This document shows positions 7,775 through 17,467 of a stretch of DNA of 38,984 nucleotides, piece after piece. Under the pieces are notes generated by a model that saw only the letters and a list, made by a program, of their open reading frames with translations, made no database searches and was not told where the DNA came from. The DNA lies in NCBI GenBank assembly GCA_902776275.1, contig CACYPI010000015.1, positions 1 through 38,984 of the forward strand. Direction: 5' to 3'. The DNA comes from an uncultured Aeromonadales bacterium. Lineage in GTDB: Bacteria; Pseudomonadota; Gammaproteobacteria; Enterobacterales; Succinivibrionaceae. Made by a program: the position numbers and the translations under genes. Positions within the stretch are counted from its first letter, which is position 1, and the number at the start of each line of letters is the position of its first letter.

Positions 7775-10639
7775 ATGAACAACATCAAGAGCGAAGACTA
7801 CGCTTCCATCATGGCCAAGGCCCTGGGCGCCTCCGAGTGGATCGAGGCCAACTCAAAGGATCCCGGCGCAGGCGGCAAGGCGCTGACCGAGATCTCCGAC
7901 AAGGCGCAGTCGCGGCTGCTCGCGCTTGCGAACTCGGCGCGCTCCGCCTCGTTCGTAAGCGCCCGCCCGACCACCATCGGCGTGTTCGGCGCCTCCCAGG
8001 TCGGCAAGAGCTTCCTCGTCAACACCCTGGCCGCAGGCGGCGACAAGCTCACCACCAACTGGGGCGGGGCGGACATCAACTTCCTGGGCCTCGTCAACCC
8101 CACGGGCAACAACCACGAGGCCACTGGCATCGCCACGCGCTTCACCCACGAGAAGGGCAAGTCGCTGAGCGCCGGGGGAAGGGAGTTCCCGGTCGAGCTC
8201 AAGATCATGCGCCCGGTCGAGATAGCGATGATCCTCGCAAACTCCTTCAACAACGATCTGAGCATCGAGAGCGACGAGAAGAACGCTTTGAACGAGGCCC
8301 TCTACACCGACGAGGCGCTCGAGTCCTCGGTGAAGGCGGTGCTTGACAACCAAAGCTACCGCCTCGAGGAGGGCGCGGCCCCGATCATCGACGCTGCCGA
8401 CGCGGTGCTGATGGCAGGCTACGTCAAGGGCATCTGTGTAGGCTTCGACCTAGGAAAGCAGGAGGTGGACGGCCCCTACTGGTCTTCAGTGCGCCGCGCC
8501 GCCCCGCTTTTGAACCTCGACGGCCTGTGCGCGCTGCTCTCGCCGCTTTGGGGCGGCATGGGCGGCTGCACGCTCATCTTCAGGAAGGTAGCAGGCGAGA
8601 TCGCAAGGCTCGGCGGGGCGCGCGAGGCCTTCACCGGGCTTGACGCCTTCATCTCGTGGGACGGGCAGGAGGACTCGCCGAAGCAGCAGAAGCACAACAC
8701 GGTCAACAGCATCCAGACCGTGAGCCTGCTCTTCGCGGGGGCGGGCGATCCCATCGACGTCGCGGTGGAGGACCCGGACGGGCAGGCCAGAGTGGTCTCA
8801 AAGGTGGACTTCGCCTGCCTTGCCGCGGCGACCATCGAGCTCGTCTTCCCGCTCTCCGAGGAAGGAGGCGCGGGGAACTTCGACATCATCGACTTCCCGG
8901 GCGCGCGCGAGCGCAACAAGGAACCCTACAAGTCGTTCCTCGACGACGAGGAGCAGAACCGCACGGAGATAGCGGAGGGCAGGCCTACGGAGTACATACG
9001 CAAAAACTCCCCGGAGATGCTGCGCCGCGGCAAGGTCGCCTACATCTTCGACCGCTACACCGAGGACCGCGCGGTGGACGTGCTGCTCCTGTGCCTGAGC
9101 ACCTACACCCAGGCCGAGGTCACCTCGCTCACCCCGATCATCGACAAGTGGATCTCCCTCAATATCGGCGCGACCCCGGCAGAGCGCGCCAAGGCCGCGC
9201 GCAGCCCGTTCTTGTGCGTGCTCACGCGCTGCGACCAGACGGTCGAGGCCGACATCGACAGGACCGATGGCACCCCCTCGGGCGCCTCCGCGTTCATCAC
9301 CAAGTCCTTTGAGAAGTTCATCGGGAGCAAGTGGCTCCACGACTGGAACGGCAAGCCCTTCTCCCAGATCTTCATGGTGAGGAGCCCGGGCTGGGCCGAC
9401 AGGCTCTTCAAGAAGGGCGATGATCGCAAGGAACTGGGCTTCAGCGACGGCACCACCAAGTCCACGCTCATCCCCATCAAGCAGGCCGTCATGGAGTACC
9501 GCGACGGCGTCGCCTCCGACAAGCTGGCCGGGCAGATCTACGGCGGCGCGCTCAACGCCTTCGACAGCATGCTCGCCCTCAACGACGGCGGCGTCAGCAT
9601 GATCAAGGACTTCATCTCAAAGAACTTCGCAGGCTACAACGAAAGCCGCACGCGCCTGGACACCCGCATCGAGGGCCAGGCCAGGGACGCGCTCTCGTAC
9701 ATCAGCCCCTTCGCAGGCGCAGGCAGCGGGACCAAGCGCGACGCGGCGCTTGAGAAGGCGCGCTTCATCGCAAGCGGGCTCTCCCAGTGCGACGAGACCT
9801 CCTGCATCCAGGGCTATATCCGCACGCTCCTGGAGCTTGACGACGGGGATCTGCGCGAGCGCTACCTGCGCGACTACACCGAGTACAAGAACGCCCCGCG
9901 CTTTGCCCAGGCCTGCATCGACGTGCTCAAGGAGAAGCTTTCAGGATTGTGCTCGGGGGCGGGCTTTGACGCGCTGCTCTCCATGGTGGACGATGCCTGG
10001 ACGAACGGGGCGCGCAGCTTCACGCGCTTTGAGGACGCCAAGGAGCGCTACTCGTTCTTCTACGATCAGGTGAAATCCCGCTTCATCAAGAGCGGCGCCG
10101 AGCTGCGCGAGCGCTTTGCAACGCTCATGCAGGACCTCTGCCAGGCGCTGCGCGAGAGCGCGTTCTCAACCGATCTGCAAGGCAGGCTTGAGAAAGCCTT
10201 GGAGGAGAACGAGACCTTAGGCGGCAGGCAGGACGTGATGGCCTCCATCCAGGTGAGGACGGCCCAGCAGATGATCTCAGGCTTCCTCTGCTTCCTGGGC
10301 TTCGACCTGCCTGGCCACCCGAGCATGGCCATCGAGAAGCGCTCGGAGGTGGTCCCTGGCGCCGACGACTTACGCCCGCTCTTTTCAGAGAAGGTCGAGC
10401 TTGCCAAGGAGCCGCAGAACGAGGGCAATCCGGTCAGCACTCTGCCGCTGGTCTCAGACGAGCTCATGGCCTCAAGCGGCAGGCACTACCTTGAGGACTT
10501 CCTCTGGGCGCTCTCAAGCCTGATGTGCGGCAGGAACCTGCAATCCGGCAGCCCCTACCGCTTCAGCGAGGACTCCCAGAACGAGATAGACCGCATCCTA
10601 AGCGGCTTTGCGAAGTTCCTCTCGCTCAAGGCAGCCTGA
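7775..10639 (+). CDS. srfC: SrfC family protein (P-loop GTPase-like)
   Basis: The 954-residue protein sits directly after srfB, the usual partnership of the SrfB and SrfC families. A Walker A motif GVFGASQVGKS lies at about residues 69-79. A G3-type DxxG appears in FDIIDFPGARER near 369, and a G4-like LTRCDQT near 482. Together these point to a large GTPase of TRAFAC or dynamin-like type, though the G4 is not the canonical NKxD. The C-terminal half is rich in charged helices. No signal peptide or clear membrane span is seen, so it is probably cytoplasmic or peripherally membrane-bound. GGGAGG eight bases upstream supports the ATG at 7775. Calling it an effector would go beyond the sequence. 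Confidence 0.9.
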   Translation: MNNIKSEDYASIMAKALGASEWIEANSKDPGAGGKALTEISDKAQSRLLALANSARSASFVSARPTTIGVFGASQVGKSFLVNTLAAGGDKLTTNWGGADINFLGLVNPTGNNHEATGIATRFTHEKGKSLSAGGREFPVELKIMRPVEIAMILANSFNNDLSIESDEKNALNEALYTDEALESSVKAVLDNQSYRLEEGAAPIIDAADAVLMAGYVKGICVGFDLGKQEVDGPYWSSVRRAAPLLNLDGLCALLSPLWGGMGGCTLIFRKVAGEIARLGGAREAFTGLDAFISWDGQEDSPKQQKHNTVNSIQTVSLLFAGAGDPIDVAVEDPDGQARVVSKVDFACLAAATIELVFPLSEEGGAGNFDIIDFPGARERNKEPYKSFLDDEEQNRTEIAEGRPTEYIRKNSPEMLRRGKVAYIFDRYTEDRAVDVLLLCLSTYTQAEVTSLTPIIDKWISLNIGATPAERAKAARSPFLCVLTRCDQTVEADIDRTDGTPSGASAFITKSFEKFIGSKWLHDWNGKPFSQIFMVRSPGWADRLFKKGDDRKELGFSDGTTKSTLIPIKQAVMEYRDGVASDKLAGQIYGGALNAFDSMLALNDGGVSMIKDFISKNFAGYNESRTRLDTRIEGQARDALSYISPFAGAGSGTKRDAALEKARFIASGLSQCDETSCIQGYIRTLLELDDGDLRERYLRDYTEYKNAPRFAQACIDVLKEKLSGLCSGAGFDALLSMVDDAWTNGARSFTRFEDAKERYSFFYDQVKSRFIKSGAELRERFATLMQDLCQALRESAFSTDLQGRLEKALEENETLGGRQDVMASIQVRTAQQMISGFLCFLGFDLPGHPSMAIEKRSEVVPGADDLRPLFSEKVELAKEPQNEGNPVSTLPLVSDELMASSGRHYLEDFLWALSSLMCGRNLQSGSPYRFSEDSQNEIDRILSGFAKFLSLKAA

Positions 10640-10651
10640 AGGCAGCATGAC

Positions 10652-10679
10652 GGCGCAGGCGAGGATTCCAGCCTGCGCC
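10652..10679 (+). other. Intra-operon hairpin between srfC and the next gene
   Basis: GGCGCAGGC and GCCTGCGCC form a perfect 9-bp stem with a 10-nt loop in the 62-nt gap. No T-tract follows. It could protect or attenuate the mRNA, giving srfB-srfC a different level from the membrane genes downstream. Confidence 0.5.
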
Positions 10680-10701
10680 TTGGGAATAGGACACAGGAAA
10701 C

Positions 10702-11979
10702 ATGAAGCTTGAGTATTACAACCAGGGCGCCTCGGGCAGCGCGGTCGCCACGATAGAGCCGGCAGGCCCCGGCGCCTCCAGGCTCACCATCAGCCATGTC
10801 AAGGCTGGAGCGGACGACGGGCAGGGCGTGGCGCTGAGGTTCAAGGACTTCAAGGACGGCACGCTCATCGAGGGCACCCCAGATCCGGCATATGCGATGC
10901 CGCTCCCGGGCGGGCGCATCGACGATCTGGTCTTCAACCTGGGCGATGAAGTGACGAACGCCCTGGTGCGCAACCTGGGATCGAACAACACCATCTGTGT
11001 CGAGGCCGACGGCATCGGCGACGTGAGGACGCTAGTTGCAGGCGAGCTTAAGCTTGGCGCCGACAAGCCCAAGGCCGCCCCCGCGCAGCCCTTCGCCTCT
11101 GCCGCGCCTGAGGCGCCGCAGGCGGCGCCTGCCGCAGCCACCTCCGCCGCCCCGGTGCAGAAGAAGGGCCGCGGCGCGCTCATCGCCATCATCATCGCCA
11201 TCTTGCTGCTGGCCATCGCCGCGTTCGCGGCCTGGTGGTTCCTGCTGCGCCAGCCTGCCGCCGACGCTGCGGCGCTGCCTGATGCTGCAAAGCAGGAGCA
11301 GGCAGCCCTGGCTCAGGATGCCCAAAAGGCAGACGGCAATAAGGCCGGGGATCAGGCAGATGTCCAGGATCAGGCAAATGCCCAAGGCGCTGGCGCCGAT
11401 GCGGCCAATGCCCAGGATGGCAGTTCTCAGCAGGGATCGCAGGGCGATCAGGGAGCTGCCAATGCCCAGGATCAGGCGCAGCAGCCCCAGCAGCCCCAGG
11501 ATCAGCAAGCAAAAGGCCAGCAAGATCAGCAAGCCCAGGATCAGCAGCCTCAGGGCAGCGTGGTCGACGGCTCGGCCATGGGCCAGAACGCCAATGCAGC
11601 CAAGGCCGCATCCGGCCAGGCCGTGGGCGGGCAGGCTTCCGGCGCCACGGGGCCTTGCACGGTTGCCGCCAACAGCGACGATCAGGCGCTGTTGAAGGGC
11701 TGCCTTGCGACAAAACCCTCTGATCAGGATCTCATGGGCCTTGCCAAGGACGCGCTCTCCAACAAGCGCTGCGACGTCGGCACCAGGTTGCTTACGAGCC
11801 TCGGCAGGTCCGGCAAGCAGGACTTCTCGCTTTACTACGCGAAGCTTGCCGATCCGAACACCCGCGACGCCTCGGCGTGCATCAAGAAGGATGCTGCAAG
11901 CGCCAAGTACTGGTACCAGAAGGCCCTCGACGCTGGAAACAGCGACGAGGCCAAGCAGGCTTTGGAGAAACTAAAGTGA
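10702..11979 (+). CDS. Bitopic membrane protein with Ala/Gln-rich stalk, unknown function
   Basis: I do not recognise a named family for this 425-residue protein. Residues 1-120 form a beta-rich cytoplasmic domain. An Ala/Pro-rich linker (125-152), a basic KKGRG and one membrane span (about 158-182) ending in AWWFLLRQ follow. Outside the membrane is a low-complexity Ala/Gln/Asp/Gly stalk (about 190-310). It leads to a C-terminal domain with paired cysteines and a Sel1/TPR-like repeat (KYWYQKALDAGN) near the end. By the positive-inside rule the N-terminus is cytoplasmic. The same plan recurs in the vWA protein at 17468 and in SrfA at 19069. The stop overlaps the next start by 4 nt. Confidence 0.8.
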   Translation: MKLEYYNQGASGSAVATIEPAGPGASRLTISHVKAGADDGQGVALRFKDFKDGTLIEGTPDPAYAMPLPGGRIDDLVFNLGDEVTNALVRNLGSNNTICVEADGIGDVRTLVAGELKLGADKPKAAPAQPFASAAPEAPQAAPAAATSAAPVQKKGRGALIAIIIAILLLAIAAFAAWWFLLRQPAADAAALPDAAKQEQAALAQDAQKADGNKAGDQADVQDQANAQGAGADAANAQDGSSQQGSQGDQGAANAQDQAQQPQQPQDQQAKGQQDQQAQDQQPQGSVVDGSAMGQNANAAKAASGQAVGGQASGATGPCTVAANSDDQALLKGCLATKPSDQDLMGLAKDALSNKRCDVGTRLLTSLGRSGKQDFSLYYAKLADPNTRDASACIKKDAASAKYWYQKALDAGNSDEAKQALEKLK

Positions 11980-13907
11980 AGAATGCCCTTAAGATCGCGG
12001 CGCTGTGCGCCGCCGTGTCCTACGGCATGGCCGCCTATGGCGCGCCGCTGCTCATGGATGGGAAGAAGACCTTGTACCAGAGGGTGCTGACCACCCCCTC
12101 GTGCGTGCTCAAGAAGGACGCCTCCGCGTCCTCTGGCTCCCCGGTGCCCGCGTTCACCCGCTACTACGTCTACGCCCGCGAGGGCAAGGCGCTCAAGGTC
12201 GGCCCCGACACCACGGACAAGATCTCAGGCTATATCGACGCCTCCTGCGCCGTGGACTGGAAGGCCCAGACCGCGCTGGTGTTCACGAACCCGGCAGGCC
12301 GCGATCGCGCCATCGTCTTTGAGAACAAGGACACGCTCCAGAAGATCATCGAGTCCAAGGATCCCGCCCCGGCGGTCGACGCGCTCGACAAGTCGCTCGA
12401 CGCCTCGGGCAAGGCCCAGGGCGTGGTCGCCCGCGAGCCTGCCGAGTACACGGACATCTCGAAGAACTTCTACCTGCTCCCGGTGCTCGACAGCGAGGAG
12501 ACCATGTTCGACGACGGCTCCTACGCCCGCGAGCTTGAGATAGCCTCGGTGACCAAGGAAGGCGTGGCCGGGGCGGCCGGCAAGGCCAAGGCCGATCCCT
12601 CCAAGGTCAAGACCTTCAAGGCCGCGCTCGTGTTCGTCATCGACTCCTCCATCTCGATGCAGCCGTACATCGACCGCACTAAGCAGGCCATCAAGACCAT
12701 CTACAAGAGGCTCGAGTCAGAGCACCTGCAGAACTCCGTGCAGTTCGGCCTGGTCTCGTTCCGCTCCAACACCAAGGCGGTGCCGGGGCTCGATTACGAC
12801 TCGAAGATGTACGTGAACCCTGGCGAGGCCAACTCGGCCTCCGAGTTTGACGAGAAGCTCAAGACGCTCTCGCAGGCCAAGGTCTCCTCGGCGCTCTTCG
12901 ACGAGGACGCCTACGCGGGCATCAACACCGCGCTCTCCAAGGTCAACTGGAAGGACTACGGCGGCAGGTATGTGGTGCTGGTGACTGACGCCGGCGCCAT
13001 CGGCGGCTCGGACAAGCTCTCCACCACCGGGCTTGACTCCAAGGAGCTGAGGCTCGAGGCCGATCAGCAGGGCGTTGCGATCTACGCTCTCCACCTGCTC
13101 ACCGCCTCCGGCAGCAAGGCAGGAGATCACGAGAAGGCCAAGAGCCAGTACGAGGACCTGACCTTCAACAAGACGCTGCAAAAGCCGCTGTATTACCCGG
13201 TGCAGGCAGGCAGCGTCGACTCATTCGGATCGATGGTGGATCAGCTTGCAACCTCGATTGCATCGCAGGTGAAGGCCGCCTCGCAGGGCAAGGAGGGCGC
13301 AGGCTCGAACACCGCGCAGTCATCCTCCAAGGGCAGCTCGATGGACGAGGACACCAAGCTCCTGGGACACGCGATGATGCTTGCCTATCTTGGCAACGTC
13401 AACGGCACCGTGCCGCCTGACTTCTTCAAGGGGTGGATCTCCGATCGCGACCTGAAGTCCCACAACAAGATCTCCGCAGAGCCCGTGGTGCTTTTAACCA
13501 AGTCCCAGCTCTCTGACTTGAAGGAGATCACCCAGAGGGTGCTCGAGTCTGCAAACAAGGGCCTTCTCGACGCCGATCAGATGTTCTCGCAGCTGCGCTC
13601 CATCGCAGCCTCGATGGGCCGCGATCCTGCTGGCCTCAAGCAGGCTGACTCATTGAAGCTTGGACAGCTCGGGCTCTTTGGCGAGTACCTCGACGACCTT
13701 CCGTACAAGAGCCGCCTCCAGGAGCTTGATGAGCAGACCTGGATGTCGATGGGCCCTGACGAGCAGAACCGCGCCATCGAGGATCTCGAGCAGAAGCTCA
13801 ACTACTACCAGAAGTGCAACGACGACGCCAGCAAGTGGATCAAGCTTGCCGACGACGCCCAGGCCTCCGAGTCGGTCTACCCGGTGGCGCTGGAGGCGCT
13901 GCCCTGA
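11976..13907 (+). CDS. Secreted von Willebrand factor A-domain protein
   Basis: The GTG at 11976 gives a 643-residue protein. It overlaps the previous stop (GTGA), has GGAG nine bases upstream, and places a signal peptide at the N-terminus (KIAALCAAVSYGMAAYG, cleavage near residue 22). The vWA domain runs from about 213 to 410, with the metal-ion-dependent adhesion site DSSIS at 223-227 and a later LVTDAGA. The rest, about 430-643, is helical and charged with no family that I recognise. vWA domains bind protein partners through a divalent metal, so this is likely a periplasmic scaffold or sensor. The ABC ATPase gene starts on its last base, implying translational coupling. Confidence 0.85.
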   Translation: MKNALKIAALCAAVSYGMAAYGAPLLMDGKKTLYQRVLTTPSCVLKKDASASSGSPVPAFTRYYVYAREGKALKVGPDTTDKISGYIDASCAVDWKAQTALVFTNPAGRDRAIVFENKDTLQKIIESKDPAPAVDALDKSLDASGKAQGVVAREPAEYTDISKNFYLLPVLDSEETMFDDGSYARELEIASVTKEGVAGAAGKAKADPSKVKTFKAALVFVIDSSISMQPYIDRTKQAIKTIYKRLESEHLQNSVQFGLVSFRSNTKAVPGLDYDSKMYVNPGEANSASEFDEKLKTLSQAKVSSALFDEDAYAGINTALSKVNWKDYGGRYVVLVTDAGAIGGSDKLSTTGLDSKELRLEADQQGVAIYALHLLTASGSKAGDHEKAKSQYEDLTFNKTLQKPLYYPVQAGSVDSFGSMVDQLATSIASQVKAASQGKEGAGSNTAQSSSKGSSMDEDTKLLGHAMMLAYLGNVNGTVPPDFFKGWISDRDLKSHNKISAEPVVLLTKSQLSDLKEITQRVLESANKGLLDADQMFSQLRSIAASMGRDPAGLKQADSLKLGQLGLFGEYLDDLPYKSRLQELDEQTWMSMGPDEQNRAIEDLEQKLNYYQKCNDDASKWIKLADDAQASESVYPVALEALP

Positions 13908-14662
13908 TGGAGGCGGCGCTCGAGGCATCCGGCCTCTCCTACTCCTATGAGGGCAGGAAGGGCCGCGACGGGGGATTCACGGTGTCGCTGCCGCGCCTTG
14001 AGCTTGAGAAGGGCGCGGTGACCGCGCTCACCGGGGTCTCAGGCAGCGGCAAGTCGACGCTGCTCGAGTGCCTGGGGCTCCTGCGCCCCGTAGGCAGCGC
14101 GGAGGCCTTCAAGGCCGCCGGGCGCGACATGCTCGCGCTCGGCGCGCGCGAGCAGCACCTTATAAGATCCTCGCTCATGGGCTTCATGCCCCAGCAGGGC
14201 GGGCTCATCCCCTTCCTCACGGTCAGGGGCAACCTCGATGCCGCATTCGATCTGGCCGCCTCCTCGATGAAAAAGGCCGGGATCGCCCCTCCTGACAGGC
14301 AGAAGGCGCTATCCGAGGCCCTGGCCATGTGCGAAAGCCTTGGCATCGAGGATCTCCTGGAGCGCTATCCCGGCGAGCTTTCAATCGGGCAGGCCCAGCG
14401 CGCCTCGTTCGTGCGCGCGACCGTACACAGCCCCAGGATCCTCTTTGTGGACGAGCCGACCTCGGCGCTCGACCCTCCAAGGGCCCTCGAGCTTTTTGAG
14501 AAGATGAAGGATCTGGTGTCGGAAAAAGGCCTGGCCGCGCTCGTGGTGACCCACGACACCGCGCTTGCCGCGCAGTGCGGCTTCAAGCGCTGCTCCTATG
14601 ATCGCGCCTTAAGCAGCGCCGACAGGAGCGTCTTCACCTACGAGGCGGGGAGGCTCTCATGA
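13907..14662 (+). CDS. ABC transporter ATP-binding protein (LolD/MacB/TagT type)
   Basis: This 251-residue ATPase has all the ABC motifs: Walker A GVSGSGKST (43-51), Q-loop Gln96, signature LSIGQ (158-162, with Ile in place of the usual Gly), Walker B ILFVDEP with Glu183, D-loop SALD and H-loop His216. It starts on the last base of the preceding gene (TGATG) and overlaps the permease by 4 nt. It resembles ATPases of the MacB/LolD group, which power FtsX-like permeases in mechanotransmission across the envelope rather than classical import. With the FGE-like and vWA genes next door, TagT of the TagQRST system is the closest functional analogy. That comparison is inference. Confidence 0.88.
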   Translation: MEAALEASGLSYSYEGRKGRDGGFTVSLPRLELEKGAVTALTGVSGSGKSTLLECLGLLRPVGSAEAFKAAGRDMLALGAREQHLIRSSLMGFMPQQGGLIPFLTVRGNLDAAFDLAASSMKKAGIAPPDRQKALSEALAMCESLGIEDLLERYPGELSIGQAQRASFVRATVHSPRILFVDEPTSALDPPRALELFEKMKDLVSEKGLAALVVTHDTALAAQCGFKRCSYDRALSSADRSVFTYEAGRLS

Positions 14663-15852
14663 TCCTGAAACTCGCGCTCTCAGACCTAAAATGCGACAGG
14701 CTCATGAGCGTGTGCGCCGCGGCGGCGATGACCGCGGTCATCGCGCCGCTTCTGCTGCTCTTCTCGCTGCGCTACGGGATCATTACCTCGCTTGAGGACA
14801 ACCTGCGCAACAGCCCGGCAAACCTCGAGATCAAGATGCTCTCAGGCTACGACCTCGACGAGGGGTTCTTCAGCAAGATGCGCTCTGACAAGGACGTGGG
14901 CTTCGTCATCGAGGTTACGCGCGCGCTCTCGCTCACCTCGGACATCATGGGCAAGGGCAGGGTCAGGACCATGGTCGACACCGTGCCCACGGGCAAGGGC
15001 GATCCGCTCTTTGCCTTCTCGAAGATCCCCGATCTCAAGGGCGATGGCGAGTGCGTGCTCACCTCCCAGCTCGCCTCCGACCTCGGTGTCGCCAAGGGCG
15101 GCAGCGTCAAGATAGCGATCTCGCGCACCATGAACGGGGAGCGCCAGAGCGCCGCGCGCACCTTCCAAGTTGCAGGCGTGCTCAAAAACGCCGCCGCCCC
15201 GGGCCTTCACGCCTACCTGACACTGCCTGTCATCACCGCGATGGAGGACTGGCGCGACGGCTATGAGCCTGCGATCTTCTCTGACGGGTCCAAGCCCAAT
15301 GTGAAGCGCACCACCTTCTCGAAGGCGAGGATCTACGCCTCCTCGATAGACAGCCTCGAAGGCCTTTCAAAGAAGCTGCGCGCGCGCTTCAACATCTCGG
15401 ATCGCACCTCGGAGGTTGAGAACATCCGCGCCATCTCGCGCGTGCTCAACTTCATCTTCCTGACCGTGGCGCTGGTTTCGGTCGCAGGCGGGGCGGTGGC
15501 GCTCGGGGGGCTCATTCTCTCGTCTGTCTCGCGCAAGGCCAGGGCCTACTCGATGCTACGCTTGATAGGCCTGCCTGGCTCGGGGGTCTGCGCGCTCATC
15601 GTCATCGAGAACCTCATCCTAGGCGGCATCGCCTTCCTGCTCTCGCTTGGCCTCTACGGGGCGGGCGCGCTCGCCTTCAACACCCATTTTTCCCGCGCGG
15701 TCTCCGACGGCGCGGTGATCTGCTCTCTCACCCCCACGCACCTTGCCTGCGCGCTGCTCCTCTGCGAGGTGCTGTGCGCGCTCCTGGCCCTCGCCGCAGT
15801 CAGGCTCAGGGTGCTCTCGTTTACGCCCGCGGCCGCGCTTCGGGAGCTCTGA
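14659..15852 (+). CDS. FtsX-like ABC permease (LolC/MacB/TagS type)
   Basis: The 397-residue protein has one membrane span near residues 18-40, a periplasmic domain of about 215 residues, then three spans at about 258-288, 305-335 and 355-385. This four-helix plan is diagnostic of the FtsX/MacB permease family. It overlaps the ATPase gene by 4 nt (ATGA) and must be its partner. Such permeases usually act as dimers that pass force or signals to periplasmic partners or handle lipoproteins. Here the next gene encodes a periplasmic FGE-fold protein and two lipoproteins follow further down. Confidence 0.85.
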   Translation: MILKLALSDLKCDRLMSVCAAAAMTAVIAPLLLLFSLRYGIITSLEDNLRNSPANLEIKMLSGYDLDEGFFSKMRSDKDVGFVIEVTRALSLTSDIMGKGRVRTMVDTVPTGKGDPLFAFSKIPDLKGDGECVLTSQLASDLGVAKGGSVKIAISRTMNGERQSAARTFQVAGVLKNAAAPGLHAYLTLPVITAMEDWRDGYEPAIFSDGSKPNVKRTTFSKARIYASSIDSLEGLSKKLRARFNISDRTSEVENIRAISRVLNFIFLTVALVSVAGGAVALGGLILSSVSRKARAYSMLRLIGLPGSGVCALIVIENLILGGIAFLLSLGLYGAGALAFNTHFSRAVSDGAVICSLTPTHLACALLLCEVLCALLALAAVRLRVLSFTPAAALREL

Positions 15853-15853
15853 C

Positions 15854-17467
15854 ATGAATTTGAAGCAGGCTGCCGCCCTGATGGCGCTCTGGCCGGCGCT
15901 TGCGCTGGCGCAGGACGATCCCTACAACCCCGATCCCTCAAGGGACGACGTGGTGGTCTCGATGCCCTGCGGGGCGAGGATGGCCTTCGTGAAGGTCTAC
16001 ACCTCGGCAGGGCAGGATCGCCTGGCCGATCGCAAGTTCCGCGCCGGCCTCTCTGACAGCGAGAGCCCCTTTGCCCAGAACCCGGCCGCTTCCTACATCC
16101 AGGGCGGCTTTGAGGACAAGAACGGCTTCTACTACCTCATGGGCAAGTACGAGGTGATGCAGCGCCAGCACGACGCGCTCTTAGGGAAGTGCCCTGAGGG
16201 CGAGCCCTCAAAGCGCGAGCTCCTGCCGGTCGTGAACATCTCGTGGTTCGATGCGATGCAGGACGCCCGCGCCTACTCGGACTACTTGCAGACTGCCAAG
16301 GACGCCCCTGCCTCGGGCGGGGCCAGAGGCTTTGCCCGCCTGCCCACTGACGCGCAGTGGGAGTTCGCCGCACGCGGCGGCCTCAAGGTCTCGGCAAGCC
16401 AGTTCGAGGCGCGGCTGCCCCCGATGGAGGGAGAGCTTCGCGACTACGCCTGGTTCCAGGGCAGCAAGAGTTCAAACGGCAGGCTCAGCCTCCCGGGCAA
16501 GCTCAAGCCCAACCCGCTTGGGATCTACGACATGTTCGGAAACGCCCAGGAGATGGTGCTCGATCCCTTCAGCGCCACCCGCACCGGCAGGCACCACGGG
16601 CAGGACGGCGGCATGACCGTGCGCGGCGGGAGCTTCCTCACCCCCGAGCAGAGCATCACCTCGGCGCTGCGCACCGAGAAGCCATATTTCGTTGGCGGGC
16701 AGGAGCTTAAGGCCAAGGATCTGGGCTTCAGGCTTGTCATAGGCACCGTGGTCGCCGGCAGCGCCAGCGACGTCAAGGCGCTCAACGACGAGGTCTCAAA
16801 GCTCGGCAATGAGGAGACCACGGGCTCGGCGCAGGGCGGCAAGGACGGCACGGTCCAAAAGCTCAACGGGATCATCGAGAAGAACCGCAAGGCCATCGAG
16901 GCGGTGCAGAAGGAGAAGAACTCGCTTGAGAAGAGCAACGCGATGCTCGAGCAGAACAACTCCGAGCTCACCTCGGAGCTTGAGACGCTGCGCGAGCAGA
17001 TGGTCGGCGCCAACGCCTCGCGCGACGAGATGCGCGACGTGGCCATCACCGCCAACCTGCGGCTCGGCGGCTTCCTGTGCCGCACCATGACCGACGAGTA
17101 CTCGACGCAGCAGTACTTCGAGAAGACCGCGCAGATCTTGAAGTCCCGCTGCAAGGACGGCACCGAGCCCTTCTGCAAGTCCTACGAGGCGGCAAGCTCG
17201 AGCGCCGAGAAGTCCAAGAAGGCCTTGGAGGTGCTTGCGACCTATTACGGCGACAACCTCACCGAGGCTGTCAACACCTATGATCTCAAGCTCTTTGAAA
17301 AGCAGCTTGCCGCATCGAAGACCGCGATGGCCAACACCAACTTCAGCACGTACATCGACATGTACTACAGCCACCTGAAGGGCTTTCGCAAGATGGGATC
17401 GGACAACGCCAGGAACCAGGCTTTGTGGATAAGCCAGTGCCACAGCCTGGTGGAGGGGAAGAAGTAA
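15854..17467 (+). CDS. Periplasmic SUMF1/FGE-fold protein with coiled coil (TagR-like)
   Basis: The 537-residue protein starts with a signal peptide (cleavage near ALA-QDD, residues 19-20). Residues about 40-297 carry the formylglycine-generating-enzyme (SUMF1) fold motifs: NISWFDAM, RLPTDAQWEFAARGG, NPLGIYDMFGNAQEM, VRGGSF and GFRLVI. The cysteine pair that makes true FGE catalytic should follow RGGS, but here the segment reads FLTPEQSITSALRTE, without cysteine. The domain is therefore probably a binding module. A coiled coil spans about 335-390, and the C-terminus holds several cysteines. It sits between the ABC permease (1-nt gap) and the bitopic vWA gene (no gap), the same neighbourhood type as TagR in type VI secretion signalling. 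Confidence 0.82.
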   Translation: MNLKQAAALMALWPALALAQDDPYNPDPSRDDVVVSMPCGARMAFVKVYTSAGQDRLADRKFRAGLSDSESPFAQNPAASYIQGGFEDKNGFYYLMGKYEVMQRQHDALLGKCPEGEPSKRELLPVVNISWFDAMQDARAYSDYLQTAKDAPASGGARGFARLPTDAQWEFAARGGLKVSASQFEARLPPMEGELRDYAWFQGSKSSNGRLSLPGKLKPNPLGIYDMFGNAQEMVLDPFSATRTGRHHGQDGGMTVRGGSFLTPEQSITSALRTEKPYFVGGQELKAKDLGFRLVIGTVVAGSASDVKALNDEVSKLGNEETTGSAQGGKDGTVQKLNGIIEKNRKAIEAVQKEKNSLEKSNAMLEQNNSELTSELETLREQMVGANASRDEMRDVAITANLRLGGFLCRTMTDEYSTQQYFEKTAQILKSRCKDGTEPFCKSYEAASSSAEKSKKALEVLATYYGDNLTEAVNTYDLKLFEKQLAASKTAMANTNFSTYIDMYYSHLKGFRKMGSDNARNQALWISQCHSLVEGKK

